From assembly GCA_006438735.1 (NCBI GenBank), contig RCZF01000006.1:80723-144722 (forward strand): a stretch of 64,000 bases of DNA, given 5' to 3'. Of this stretch, positions 37,651-46,868 are shown in pieces. The position numbers and the translations under genes are program-made. The notes beneath the pieces were generated by a model. It did no database searches. It had not been told where the DNA came from and saw only the letters and a list, made by a program, of their open reading frames with translations. Source of the DNA: Sphingomonas koreensis. GTDB lineage: Bacteria; Pseudomonadota; Alphaproteobacteria; Sphingomonadales; Sphingomonadaceae. Position 1 is the first letter of the stretch. Every line of letters starts with the position of its first letter.

Positions 37651-39609
37651 CTAGCGCTCAGGCACCATCCCCGGCATCGGCACGCGATCGAAATTCGCCC
37701 CATCATCGTCCGAACGGATCATGCCGGTGCCCGTCATCCAATCACGACCGCGTGTGAATGCCTTGCGCTTCGCCGTCTCCGAACCGGTGTGCAGGGCATA
37801 GAACGCGGTGCGCCATGCTTCGAGCGTCACTCGGTCCGGTTCGGCGCTGGCGTCGAATGCTTGGGCGGCTAGAGCCTGGATCGCGCTAGGCTTCCTGCCC
37901 TTCGCGGACGGCTCGCCGGCATATTCGAGCGCGACCGAGCCGGCCATTTCGACCAGATCGAACGCCATCGGCGGCGGCGGTGCGGCATCCTTCATCTTGT
38001 GATTGGTCAAGTGGACTGCATCGTTTACCTTGGCGACTTTGTATTCGGTATCGACCGCACCGCGCAGCACCGATGATCCGCGCGCACGTTCTTTGTCGCC
38101 GTGCCCCGAATGGTGGACCAGCAACACGGTCGATCCGGGGAACCGCTCGCGCAGCTTGTCGAGCGCGACCACAAACCGGTTCATGTCGGCGGTCGAATTT
38201 TCATCGCCCCCGCCGAAATTTCGCGCGAGCGTATCGATCACGATCAGCCTTGGCGGTCCATGCTCGGCCGCTAGCGCATCAATCGCCGCCATCACCAAGG
38301 CCGCGCTTTCGCCGTCGAGAAACTGGACGGCTGTCTGCGACGCATAAAGCGGCGCCAGATCGAGCGATTGACCATTCAGCGTCTCCCATGCCGCGAACCG
38401 GCGACGCAAGCCATTCTTGCCCTCTCCGGCGATATAGAACGTCGCGCCGCTCCGCACCGATCGACCATGAAACGGGTGGCCGGTGGCGATGCTCGCGGCC
38501 ATGTCGATCGCGACCAGCGACTTGCCGCTCGCCGGATCGCCGAACAGCACGGCGAGCGCATCTTCCTCGATCAGCCCATCCACAAGGAACACAGGCGGTC
38601 GCGCCACCATGTCGGCAATGCGGACAAAGAGGCTCGCCGTGTCGTTCGCGGCCCGAATGTATTGCACCGGCCAGGGTGGAATCGGCTCGCCTTTGAAATG
38701 ATGCCACGCCATCGCAACCGCATCGTTGCTCAACCGAGCCAGCGTGGCAAAGTCGCCGTTGGTGCCGCTGCGCGCGAAGCCGGCCCATGTTCGGGCGTTG
38801 GCGGTAGGATCGTTTGTTTCGCCGTGCGCGACGTTCCATGCCTGCCAATCGGACAGGCGCTGTTCGTCGGATGCTAGGTCATCGGTCGCGGTGAAAAAGG
38901 AGCCACTGAGCAACAGCCATTCGTTGCGTTCCATGTCGGGATCGCGACGGCGAAGCGCGGCAACTGCTACGTCATACGATGGCGCCCGATCGCCCGCGCT
39001 CGCCTCGATCCGCGCACCGCTGTCAGTCGCTGCCGGGCCTCTCGGCTCGATGCCGTCCACCGTATCAATGCACCGCCCCTCAACGCGCCAGCATCGCACC
39101 GGCTCGCCGCCCGCCGCCGCGCCGACGTAGAAGGCCTGCGACGCGGTGAAACTCTCGGTCGCGAGAATGCCGCCTAGCGCGCCGTTGAGCCGCGCGACCA
39201 AGGCGTGACGCTCGGCAGCACCGGCAGCGTGCGACAATGGGGCCAGGACGCGCCAACGCGGGGCGTCGGGACGATGCGACGGACTTGTGTAGATCAGCGC
39301 CGCAATGCCGGCCGATCGCAGCATGTCGGCAGCATCGGCGGGCTGGACGGCTTCGCCATCATAATCGCCCTCAACGCCGTAGATCGCCGCCAGCGTTTCG
39401 TTGGTCCGATAATCGCCGTTGAACGTCGCCAGCTTCAATAGCGGCAGATCGGACTTGGCGGCAGCGGTCGGGCCGTTGTGCTCGATCCAATCGCATAGGT
39501 CGGGCCATTGCAACTCGCCGCGTCGCCCGGCTGGCGTGTCGTGTCGATCAAACCAAGTGAACACGAGTGGACGGTTGCCCGGATCGGACGCAATCGCTAT
39601 ACTTTCCAT
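37651..39609 (-). CDS. Primase/RepA-type helicase of the element
   Basis: 652 residues. The N-terminal part, with YGVEGDYDGEAVQPADAADM and IYTSPSHRPDAPRWRVLAPL, resembles the primase-like domain of plasmid and phage replication proteins. The C-terminal RecA-type domain has Walker A VLFGDPASGKSLVAIDMAAS, a GEGKNGLRRRF block, Walker B PRLIVIDTLARNFGGGDENS and LLVHHSGHGDKERARGSSVL, as in RepA-like hexameric helicases. It would start autonomous replication of the excised element. It ends where the HEPN-like gene ends (1-base gap). Confidence 0.8.
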   Translation of the reverse strand: MESIAIASDPGNRPLVFTWFDRHDTPAGRRGELQWPDLCDWIEHNGPTAAAKSDLPLLKLATFNGDYRTNETLAAIYGVEGDYDGEAVQPADAADMLRSAGIAALIYTSPSHRPDAPRWRVLAPLSHAAGAAERHALVARLNGALGGILATESFTASQAFYVGAAAGGEPVRCWRVEGRCIDTVDGIEPRGPAATDSGARIEASAGDRAPSYDVAVAALRRRDPDMERNEWLLLSGSFFTATDDLASDEQRLSDWQAWNVAHGETNDPTANARTWAGFARSGTNGDFATLARLSNDAVAMAWHHFKGEPIPPWPVQYIRAANDTASLFVRIADMVARPPVFLVDGLIEEDALAVLFGDPASGKSLVAIDMAASIATGHPFHGRSVRSGATFYIAGEGKNGLRRRFAAWETLNGQSLDLAPLYASQTAVQFLDGESAALVMAAIDALAAEHGPPRLIVIDTLARNFGGGDENSTADMNRFVVALDKLRERFPGSTVLLVHHSGHGDKERARGSSVLRGAVDTEYKVAKVNDAVHLTNHKMKDAAPPPPMAFDLVEMAGSVALEYAGEPSAKGRKPSAIQALAAQAFDASAEPDRVTLEAWRTAFYALHTGSETAKRKAFTRGRDWMTGTGMIRSDDDGANFDRVPMPGMVPER

Positions 39610-39761
39610 GTTGTAATCCCCGGCCCGATGCGCAGATCAGCCTTTGCGTGTCGGGCCGTTTTTATTGGTTCGACGGAAACAACGTCCGCCAATTTTGCTG
39701 ATTTCCCACGCGAATTTCGCGCGTCTCACCAAAGCCGCTCACCTTTGTGACGGCTAATGGC

Positions 39762-39962
39762 TTATTGTGACGCGTAAACCGCTTCGCGCTGGCGAGTGAG
39801 GTAAGCCTCAATATCGCGGCGCAGATAGCCGACGCGACGCGCGCTCAGCTTAATCTTGCGGGGGAAATGCGGATCGGTCGCGGCACGGCGGCGCATGGTC
39901 GGTTCGGACAAGCCGATTTCCTTGGTCGCCTGCTCAACGGTCAAAACGGTGATGTCGCTCAT
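39762..39962 (-). CDS. AlpA-family regulator/excisionase
   Basis: 66 residues from ATG 39962. LTVEQATKEIGLSEPTMRRR is a MerR-like winged helix-turn-helix of the AlpA/excisionase group, followed by FPRKIKLSARRVGYLRRDIE, the usual wing and C-terminal helix. A longer frame to 40058 adds 32 residues unlike the family. In P4-like elements such proteins switch on integrase or excision and replication genes. It lies between helicase and integrase, as expected. Confidence 0.85.
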   Translation of the reverse strand: MSDITVLTVEQATKEIGLSEPTMRRRAATDPHFPRKIKLSARRVGYLRRDIEAYLTRQREAVYASQ

Positions 39963-40150
39963 GGGGATGGCCTCGGGTTCGGAGATTTCGGGAAGCGCGG
40001 GACATCCATCCGCTGCGCACCGGACCTTCCCCGGCGTTGGGCCATCCAACCCTAGCACCGTCAGTCATCCAACTGGACGGCAGTGACGGGAAGGTGCATC
40101 ATCCGTCAGTAGTAGTCAATAGTCCTAATCACCTCCGGCTGAATTGCTGC

Positions 40151-40477
40151 TCATCTTGCGCGGGTCGTCAACATAACGGTCAGCCATAGTAAGGCGGCCC
40201 CAAGAACTGGACAAGCGACCGACAACGGCACTGACAAGACGCTAGTTAGAATTTTGTCAGCGCCGACCCAAGCTAAGCGAGGCAAGGTGCCTCCCGCCCA
40301 AACCATCCAAGTTAGGATGCTTATAACAGGCCACGAACCATATTTTAGCCACTCAAACACTTGATATATAAGAATCATTGGACACGCGAGGAACAGGGAC
40401 ACGATCGCGAGCCACCAGATGAAAGTCCATGTTGCTCGTTGCTCGTTTGCATAATCATCGAACGAATACTTTGGCAT
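40151..40477 (-). CDS. Small membrane protein of the element
   Basis: 108 residues from ATG 40477 (a TTG just before is also in frame). Three hydrophobic segments: TFIWWLAIVSLFLACPMILI, a shorter central one around SWPVISILTWMVWAGG, and VLSVPLSVACPVLGAALLWL near the C-terminus. Lower GC than the chromosome. It starts 17 bases after the integrase stop. Function unknown; membrane proteins in this position can be exclusion or defence effectors, but nothing specific is seen. Confidence 0.55.
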   Translation of the reverse strand: MPKYSFDDYANEQRATWTFIWWLAIVSLFLACPMILIYQVFEWLKYGSWPVISILTWMVWAGGTLPRLAWVGADKILTSVLSVPLSVACPVLGAALLWLTVMLTTRAR

Positions 40478-40493
40478 CAATGAGTTCCACTTG

Positions 40494-41720
40494 TCAGGCC
40501 GCTATAAATTTAGCCCAGTTCACCGCGTACGCATCGGCGCTCACTATTAAATAATCAGCCCATTGTTGCATCAAATCGCGGCGGCGTTCAAATGCGTCGC
40601 CGCGACGGTATGCGCGTTCAACCTTGTTATCGATCGCGTGCGCTAATGCCTGTTCGGCTATTGCGTCCGGGTGCAACGTCGTTTCAGTGATCCAATCGCG
40701 GAATGCGGATCGAAAGCCGTGGACGGTGTAACCGTCGCTGCGCATCCCGCGAAGCATTTCGAGCATCGCCATATTGGATAGCGGACGTTCCTTGCGTGCG
40801 CCGGGGAACACGTAGGGATTGCCCTCGATCGGCGACACGTTGCGCAACAGCGTAACGGCAGCGTCGGACAACGGCACGCGATGCTCGCGCCCCATCTTCA
40901 TACGATCAGCCGGGATGGTCCATGTCGCGGCGTCTAGATCAAACTCGCTCCATTTGGCGTTCAACGTCTCGCTTGTGCGGGTTGCGCATAGGATCGTTAG
41001 CAACAGCGCCTTTGCCGAGTAATCGGGCTTCGGCTTCAATTCCCCGACGAACGCGCCAACCTCTTTCCAATCCATCGCCTTAAAATTGGACTTGTGCTGT
41101 TTGCCGTTCATCCCGGCATATTTGAGCGCCTTACCGTCAGCCGGGTTGTGATGGTTCATCCACAATGCTTGTCGATCACGATCAGCGTTGTCGGCGAGCG
41201 CCGTTGCTTTCGCCGCGTTGATGACGATTTCAATCCGGCTGCGGATGCGTGATGCCGTCTCGCGCGCGCCGCCCCATAGTGTCCCGGTGTAGCTGCCGCG
41301 CGAATAAGGTTGCTGTAGGACGCGCTTAACATCGTCCATTGTGATTTCGTTCGTCAGCGTGTCGCCGATCAGCGGATAGGCATAGGTCGCGAGTGTGTTT
41401 TCCCATTGCTGTGCGTGCTTAGGGTTTTTCCATCCATCCTTGTTCTCGGCAATGAAGGCGAGCGCGGCCTCGCGGAACGTGTCGCCGGACGGCTTGGGCT
41501 GTTCGACCGTCGTTAGCACGGCGCGTTCGGCGAGCGGATCGCGCCCCGCGCGGATCGCCTTGCGATGCTCGGCGGCGTCCGCCTCAAGCGCAGCAAGGGC
41601 CGCTTCGTCGATCGGATCATAGTCCGCAAGCTTCATCAGCCGGCGCTTGCCGTCCCGTGTCGAGTATCGCAGCGACCATGATGCCGAACCGGCATCACGA
41701 GGCAAGCCGCTGACCTTCAT
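40494..41720 (-). CDS. int: Tyrosine recombinase (P4-type integrase)
   Basis: 408 residues from ATG 41720 (TTG 41738 is in frame directly after a stop). The catalytic domain has Arg in LLTILCATRTSETLNAKWSE, the HxxR box TVHGFRSAFRDWITET, and LAHAIDNKVERAYRRGD with the nucleophile Tyr. PADRMKMGREHRVPLSDAA is typical of P4-type integrases. The N-terminus lacks the usual LTDxxVRxAKPG arm-binding segment, so it may be short by about 30-40 residues. It sits at the far end of the element from tRNA-Ser, an unusual position. Confidence 0.88.
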   Translation of the reverse strand: MKVSGLPRDAGSASWSLRYSTRDGKRRLMKLADYDPIDEAALAALEADAAEHRKAIRAGRDPLAERAVLTTVEQPKPSGDTFREAALAFIAENKDGWKNPKHAQQWENTLATYAYPLIGDTLTNEITMDDVKRVLQQPYSRGSYTGTLWGGARETASRIRSRIEIVINAAKATALADNADRDRQALWMNHHNPADGKALKYAGMNGKQHKSNFKAMDWKEVGAFVGELKPKPDYSAKALLLTILCATRTSETLNAKWSEFDLDAATWTIPADRMKMGREHRVPLSDAAVTLLRNVSPIEGNPYVFPGARKERPLSNMAMLEMLRGMRSDGYTVHGFRSAFRDWITETTLHPDAIAEQALAHAIDNKVERAYRRGDAFERRRDLMQQWADYLIVSADAYAVNWAKFIAA

Positions 41721-41762
41721 GGTAGATGATAACGGCAACTAGCGGGTCACTCACGTATATAG

Positions 41763-41980
41763 ATCCCTTGTTTTTTACAAAAGCGCCCGCCGAAGTCTGC
41801 TGGGCAGGGAGCTTATGCCAAAAACGCGGATGAGGTTATCGAGATGGCGATCGCCGATTGGTGTGGTCATGATAGCCGGGGCAATCCGACGGTCCGTCGA
41901 GTCGACGGTAAGATTGAGCTCTTGGACGATATTCCAGAGATCGGAAAACAGATGAGCGCTAAGGGGATTTGGGATGCCTA
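41763..41980 (+). pseudogene. C-terminal remnant of N-6 DNA methylase (HsdM)
   Basis: Open frame after an in-frame TAG at 41760, with no start and no upstream methylase motifs. It reads KRPPKSAGQGAYAKNADEVI then ADWCGHDSRGNPTVRR and LLDDIPEIGKQM, resembling the segment near the end of type I methylases (GHD-x-RG-x-P ... DD-x-PEI). Its stop overlaps the start of the HsdS-like gene by several bases, the normal hsdM-hsdS arrangement. The 5' part has been removed at the integrase end. Confidence 0.6.
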
Positions 41981-43448
41981 GTGATTCCCAAAATCACCTT
42001 TCATTCACAGTCAGCCGCTCAGGCATCACCAATCGCATCCTGATCCCCAAATACTACGATCCAGAGCTCGTCGAGATCAACAATGCGGTGGCCGGTGAAT
42101 ATAACACCCCTCTGCTCGGAGAGCTTCTTGTGCCCGGAGCTGCCGGGTCGAGGCTTGGAAGCTGGATAAGGCGAGAACACTATGGCTCAGGGAATGTGCC
42201 TTTTGTGCGCACCAGCGATTTTAATAATCTTAGGATCAGGCCGGATCACAAAAAGAGCGTCGCCTTGGACGTGTATAGCGCAGTTGCGGCAGTCCAAGAT
42301 GTAAAGGCGAATGACATTCTGACGGTTGCGCACGGCACCTATCTCGTGGGCACTGTTGCACTCGTAATGCAGGAAGACCTGCCGATAATTATACAGGACC
42401 ACGTATTTAGGCTTCGATTGCGCGAAAGCGTTCCTGTCGATGATCCAAGCAGCGTGGATGTCTTCCTAATACTCGCCGCTCTTAGCACGAAGTTTGTTCG
42501 GCGGCAGATAAGATCGCGACAGTTTTCTGCTGATATCATCGATAAGATTGGCAACCGTCACTTGGAAATCCGCGTTCCGATTCCTCGTGACCGGACCAAG
42601 CGCAAGTCGATATCTGCCGCGGTAAGAGAGGCTGTTGATGGCCAGACCAAGGTCAGAGCGTCCATCTCGAAACTCCTAGCGTCTGACATGAAGATGACTC
42701 GGGAACGAGCAACGGCCCGGCATGGATTTTCGGTGTCTCGCGCGCGAATACAGGGGCGCATTCTAGTGCCCAAATTCTATGATCCGGAACTCCGCGATGA
42801 CATTAAGGCCGCAGAGATTGATAGCGGCGTGAAGTGGGTTTCGCTGCGCGAGCTAGTCGGTTCGGGATCGATTTCGGTCGGCACTGGCGTCGAGGTCGGG
42901 AAGATGGCCTACGGGACCGGCGCAATTCCATTTCTCCGCACAACGGACATTGCCGAGTTGGAGGTCAAAGCCGATCCCCGGCAAGGGATATCGACGACCA
43001 TTTTCGACAAATATAAGGCAAAGGCGGGGTGGAGAGCGGGGATATATTGCTGGTCAGAGATGGACCCTACCTGATCGGCTCATCGGCGTTGGTCGCGGAC
43101 GAAGACATCCCAGCTTTGATTTGCGGTGGCCTCTACCGCATCAGGTCGTTGAGCAAGAGCGATTTACTGCCCGCCACTATCTTGGCCCTAATGAATCTGC
43201 CGATCGTTAGGCGGCAAATGCGCGCGAGGCAGTTTACACGTGACGTTATCGACACCCTCGGGTTAAGGCTTTTTGACGTCGAGGTTCCAAACCCGCATAG
43301 CGAATATGCGAGGGAGATCGGCAGCGCGCTAGCGTCCAGTATGACGCAGAAATCTGATTTGCGGCAAAAGCTTGTTGGCGCTGTAGCCGCGATTGAGCCG
43401 AACGTGGCAGTTCTGGCCCATAATCGACCTGGCTGGTCGATGAGGTAA
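41974..43448 (+). pseudogene. HsdS-like specificity subunit, frameshifted
   Basis: DNA target-recognition subunit of a type I restriction system, or related. Two homologous halves are visible: VSRSGITNRILIPKYYDPEL near the N-terminus and VSRARIQGRILVPKFYDPEL near residue 250. Each is followed by a YGSG/YGTG ... PF(V/L)RT(S/T)D block and an R-Q-(I/M)-R-(S/A)-RQF block. The first frame ends at 43074. The second half continues in another frame (ESGDILLVRDGPYLIGSSAL) to 43448. Adding one G to the run at 43026-43029 joins them (AGVESGD). Either a real lesion or a homopolymer error. Confidence 0.75.
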
Positions 43449-43620
43449 ACGCTTGTGCCGCGCGGTAGCGACGCAAATTCGATGTGAACTGTTCGCTGGC
43501 GTATATCCGTTTGGAACGTCCCACACGTCGCTAGCGGGCGGCGCAATATAGCTTCACCGTTGCCGCCGATAATGTGAACTGTCGCGCCGTTGCTGCGATG
43601 CTAGCGCCATTTTCCTTATG

Positions 43621-43875
43621 CTATTGCGTCGAGCTGGCCAGGATCGTCTTTGACTTGATGTATTTAGTATCGAAAACAGTCTTTCCGATCACAACGTCAA
43701 TCATTCCTGCATCGACCATTCTGCGCAATACATGTTTTATGGCGTTTTCAGAACCAATGTTGGTAACCTCTCTGGCCTGCTTGTTAGCTATCCACTCGTT
43801 TGATTCAAGAAAGGTCGTGATAAGCGACTCGGGAGAGCCTAAAGTCTCGTGCCGAAGCGTAACAACTACGTTCAT
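43621..43875 (-). pseudogene. C-terminal tail of a DNA-binding (AlbA_2/RecG-like) protein
   Basis: About 84 residues. ITTFLESNEWIANKQAREVT then NAIKHVLRRMVDAGMIDVVI reads as a winged helix of the kind found at the end of AlbA_2/Schlafen-type putative DNA-binding proteins. The frame to its right runs into phospholipase sequence at about 43880, so the N-terminal part is probably missing. Strongly lower GC than flanks. Could also be a complete small regulator starting at MNVVVTLRHE. Confidence 0.5.
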
Positions 43876-43885
43876 GCCAGCTTGC

Positions 43886-44372
43886 ACCGGCCGCCAGCAT
43901 CACTGGTCCTACACGATCGGCGCCGGCGACGCGCACGACAGCGAGCAATGGCATGAAGGCGGCGTGCTCGACGCCTATGATCTGTCGGTCCACGGCCCCA
44001 ACGGCTTCTTCCGCCGCTATGCCGGCTCGCTCGCTCCCGGCGCCCCGGCCGCCGAGGCGCTCCTGGATCGGAACTCGCCGGACGGCGCGATCAGGATCGC
44101 TCTGATCAACAACGGCGCAACGCCGCTGAACTATGTCGCGACCCTAGACGCTGCCTACCGGGCACCCCAAACGCAGGAGCAGCGATATCAGGTAGCCGCG
44201 GGTCACCAATCCCTCAGCATTTGGCATTTGGCATCTGGCGAACAGCGACGGATGGTACGACATCACCGTGGCAGAGGCCGATCGACCAGAATTCGTCCGA
44301 CGTTTTGCCGGCGTGATGGGAGGAGTTACGCCCGCGGTCACCGACCCGGCGATCGGCATCATGCGCGTTTGA
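43886..44372 (+). pseudogene. C-terminal remnant of phosphocholine-type phospholipase C
   Basis: The frame reads QHHWSYTIGAGD, then GGVLDAYDLSVHGPNGFFRR, YAGSLAPGAP and IALINNGATPLNY. These belong to the paired C-terminal DUF756 domains of bacterial phospholipase C (PlcH/PlcN type). At 44231-44237 a 7-base insertion shifts the frame. Skipping it restores LANSDGWYDITV, EFVRRFAGVMGGVTP and VTDPAIGIMRV to a stop at 44370-44372. The first 500 or so residues, including the catalytic domain, are absent. It marks the right edge of the accessory block. Confidence 0.75.
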
Positions 44373-44516
44373 TGCTCCCGGCGGCCGCCGGGATAGGCAT
44401 GTCGAAGCTGATAGGCCGATATCATGCTGTGCCGCATGTAAGTCCGTCCGACGCGTAGGGGTCGGATGACGAATTGATGACACTTGCGCCTATTAGCGCA
44501 TAATCGGCCAGTGATC

Positions 44517-44687
44517 ATGGATACGAGCCTTGCCCCGGCACGTCGATTTGAACCGGAGTTCCGTCAGAGCTGGGGGCTATATTCCTGCCGAAAGCCCAAG
44601 TGGCTCGACATGCTTTTCGCTTCTGAAAAGGATGCAGAACAAGCCCTTGAAATCCTGAAACGATCGAGTCGTCACATTGAAATTTGA
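44517..44687 (+). CDS. Small hypothetical protein
   Basis: 56 residues beginning MDTSLAPARRFEPEFRQSWG and ending LEILKRSSRHIEI; an amphipathic C-terminal helix is likely. No family recognised, no clear ribosome site. Could be a spurious frame. Confidence 0.35.
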   Translation: MDTSLAPARRFEPEFRQSWGLYSCRKPKWLDMLFASEKDAEQALEILKRSSRHIEI

Positions 44688-44690
44688 GGG

Positions 44691-44996
44691 TGGTTGGCGC
44701 CAGCGCTAATGAACGCCTGATATCGAAGTATGAACATGAGTGGTTGCTTTGGACGTCCGCTTCGGCACCGTTGAGCCAGAACTGCCAGCCGGCCCAGCGG
44801 CCGCCAAAACCTGCCGGTCGGCATAGTTCCCCAAGCTTGGTCGTAGGCTCGGCCCGCCAACGATCCGAAAAGCGGGCTTCGGTTCATATCGCGTGCGTAC
44901 GCCCGCAGCGTGTTAGAGTTGAAGGACTTTTCAGTCGGTCCACTGTTTTGGGCTCGCGTCTTCATACCTGCCGTCCGAACTGCGACCGTCAATGCA
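44691..44996. other. Region with no recognisable gene
   Basis: About 300 bases between the small frame and the LysR gene. Open frames exist on the minus strand but have no recognisable motifs and run into the LysR gene in a wrong frame. I see no hairpin or repeat of note. Confidence 0.5.
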
Positions 44997-45893
44997 TTAG
45001 TCGCGTGTTTTGAACTGCCCTGTGAACAATAGGGCATGCGCGGCGAGCGTGCGGAACATGAACTCAGTGAAGAGGCGCACGCGCTTCGTTTTTCGCGTTT
45101 CGCCCTGCGTGAGGATCCAAAGCGTTCCGTGCATGTAGAGGTTACTGCCGGGCGATCGCTCGAGCAGCGGATCGGCATCGCCGACGAAGCAAGGCAGTAT
45201 CGTCATGCCGAGCCCCTGCCGCACCGCCGCGACTTGCGTCTCACCGTCGGTCGTTTTGAACGGAACTCCCGTAGCGCGGATATCACCCTTGCGCGCCCAG
45301 TCGGGAATATCGTCCTGCCCCACGGCGATCCAGCGAACGGGATTTGGTCCTCCCTCCTGCCAAGCGGCATGAAGGTCGTGCGACATATAGACGCCGCCGA
45401 ACAGGTCCGGCCCTTTGAGACCGTGAAGATTGAGCGGCAAAGTAGCGCGATCGTAGACAACACGGATCGCAACATCGGCGTCCCGATTGGTGAGGTTCGC
45501 AAGGCCGCCGGAAGGCGCGATCTCCAATTCGATCTCTGGATGCAGACGCGCGAATTCGGCGAAATCGGGCATGAGCAGGTGGCTTGCAAGGAATGGTGCC
45601 AAGGTCACCCGCAGCGGACCGCGCACGCTCTGGTCGCGCCCGAAAACACGTGTCTCCAGCTGGTGCGACGTTGCCTCCATCTGGATCGCAAGGTCCAGGA
45701 CCTCTTCGCCTGCCGGCGTCAGACGATAGCCGGAGGGAAGCTTTTCGAACATCTGCGTGCCGAGGCGCTCTTCAAGCAGGGCAATGCGTCGCAGCACAGT
45801 TGCGTGGCTCACCGTCAACTCTTTGGCAGCAGCGCGCACCGAACCGCCGCGCGCTGCGGCGAGAAAGTAGCGAACGTCATCCCAGTCGATCAT
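44997..45893 (-). CDS. LysR-family transcriptional regulator
   Basis: 298 residues, standard LysR length. The N-terminal winged helix is WDDVRYFLAAARGGSVRAAA followed by LTVSHATVLRRIALLEERLG. The effector domain (RGPLRVTLAPFLASHLLMPD onward) follows. It is divergent from the SDR operon with about 195 bases between starts, the classical layout for direct control of the neighbour. The group is the LysR set that reads WDD...YF at the start, often local regulators of oxidoreductases. The effector is unknown. Confidence 0.9.
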   Translation of the reverse strand: MIDWDDVRYFLAAARGGSVRAAAKELTVSHATVLRRIALLEERLGTQMFEKLPSGYRLTPAGEEVLDLAIQMEATSHQLETRVFGRDQSVRGPLRVTLAPFLASHLLMPDFAEFARLHPEIELEIAPSGGLANLTNRDADVAIRVVYDRATLPLNLHGLKGPDLFGGVYMSHDLHAAWQEGGPNPVRWIAVGQDDIPDWARKGDIRATGVPFKTTDGETQVAAVRQGLGMTILPCFVGDADPLLERSPGSNLYMHGTLWILTQGETRKTKRVRLFTEFMFRTLAAHALLFTGQFKTRD

Positions 45894-46087
45894 GGTGCAT
45901 TATCGCGCCGCAAACAGCGCATTCCTAGTCGTTTGCAGCAAATCCTGCCTCGATAATCCTCGAGTGACAATTGCGGTGGTTCGTTTGCGCACCACGGATG
46001 TGCATCCTTTTGCACTGAATATGCAATCTGCGCGGACCCATCTGGAGCGTTCGGGGACCTCCCCGCACATTTTGAAGGATGGACGAA

Positions 46088-46837
46088 ATGAAAATGCTCG
46101 AAGGCAAGGTCGCCGTCATCACCGGCGGAAACAGCGGCATCGGGTTGGCCACCGCCAAGCGGTTCGTCGCCGAAGGCGCGCACGTCGTGATCACCGGACG
46201 ACGCGAAAAGGAATTGCAGGAAGCCGCAGCATCGATCGGCGGCAACGTTACGGTGGTCGCGGGCGACGTCACGCGACTGGAGGATTTGGATCGGCTCTAT
46301 GCCGTCGTGAAGGAAAAGCACGGCCACATCGACGTCCTCTTCGCGAATGCCGGCTGGGGCGAAGTCGCGCCGCTCGAAGCAGCGACCGAGGAGCATTTCG
46401 ACAAGACCTTCGACCTGAACGCTAAGGGCACCTTCTTCACGGTCCAAAAGGCCCTGCCGCTCTTCAAGGACGGCGGCTCGATCATCCTGACCGCTTCGGT
46501 CGCCAACGTCAGGGGAGATCCGGCGTTCAGCGCCTATGCCGCCGCCAAGGCAGCTGTGCGCACCTTCGCTCGCGGTTGGACGACCGAGCTCAAGGAACGA
46601 AAGATTCGGGTGAATTCGATGAGCCCCGGCCCGATTGAAACGCCGGCGCTGGAAAAGGTGGGCCTTACCGCTGAACAGGTTGAACAGGCGGTGGCTCATT
46701 TCGCCTCGCAAGTTCCGCTCGGTCGACGAGGGAAAGCCGAGGAAATTGCGGCAGCCGTCTTGTTCCTCGCCTCCGACGAAAGCTCTTACGTCACCGGCAT
46801 CGATCTCGCCGTCGATGGCGGAATGGCCCAGGTCTGA
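46088..46837 (+). CDS. SDR family oxidoreductase
   Basis: 249 residues, classical SDR. TGGNSGIGLATAKRFVAEGA (nucleotide motif), ITGRREKEL (Arg suggests NADPH), FANAGWGEVAPLE, the catalytic Ser in IILTASVANVRG, and Tyr-Lys in FSAYAAAKAAVR. The C-terminal VLFLASDESSYVTGIDLAVDGG is family-typical. I prefer ATG 46088 (AAGGA eight bases upstream) to ATG 46079, which falls on the ribosome site. First gene of an operon with a SnoaL-like protein and a methyltransferase, under a divergent LysR. Confidence 0.88.
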   Translation: MKMLEGKVAVITGGNSGIGLATAKRFVAEGAHVVITGRREKELQEAAASIGGNVTVVAGDVTRLEDLDRLYAVVKEKHGHIDVLFANAGWGEVAPLEAATEEHFDKTFDLNAKGTFFTVQKALPLFKDGGSIILTASVANVRGDPAFSAYAAAKAAVRTFARGWTTELKERKIRVNSMSPGPIETPALEKVGLTAEQVEQAVAHFASQVPLGRRGKAEEIAAAVLFLASDESSYVTGIDLAVDGGMAQV

Positions 46838-46868
46838 CCCGGCATAACGCCTTATTGGAGAGCCTCCC

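Noticed and set aside
43574..44458. One 294-codon frame joining AT-rich DNA to phospholipase sequence
   Set aside because: Its first part is antisense to the winged-helix tail and its last part is out of frame after the 7-base insertion; it is an accidental fusion, not a gene.
44672..45178. Minus-strand frame of 168 codons in the gap before lysR
   Set aside because: Half of it overlaps lysR in a wrong frame and the rest has no motif; not supported as a gene.
41739..46000. Second copy of the tRNA-Ser 3' end (attR)
   Set aside because: Read by eye on both strands; no match longer than a few bases to CGAATCCCTCCGTCTCCGCC was found.
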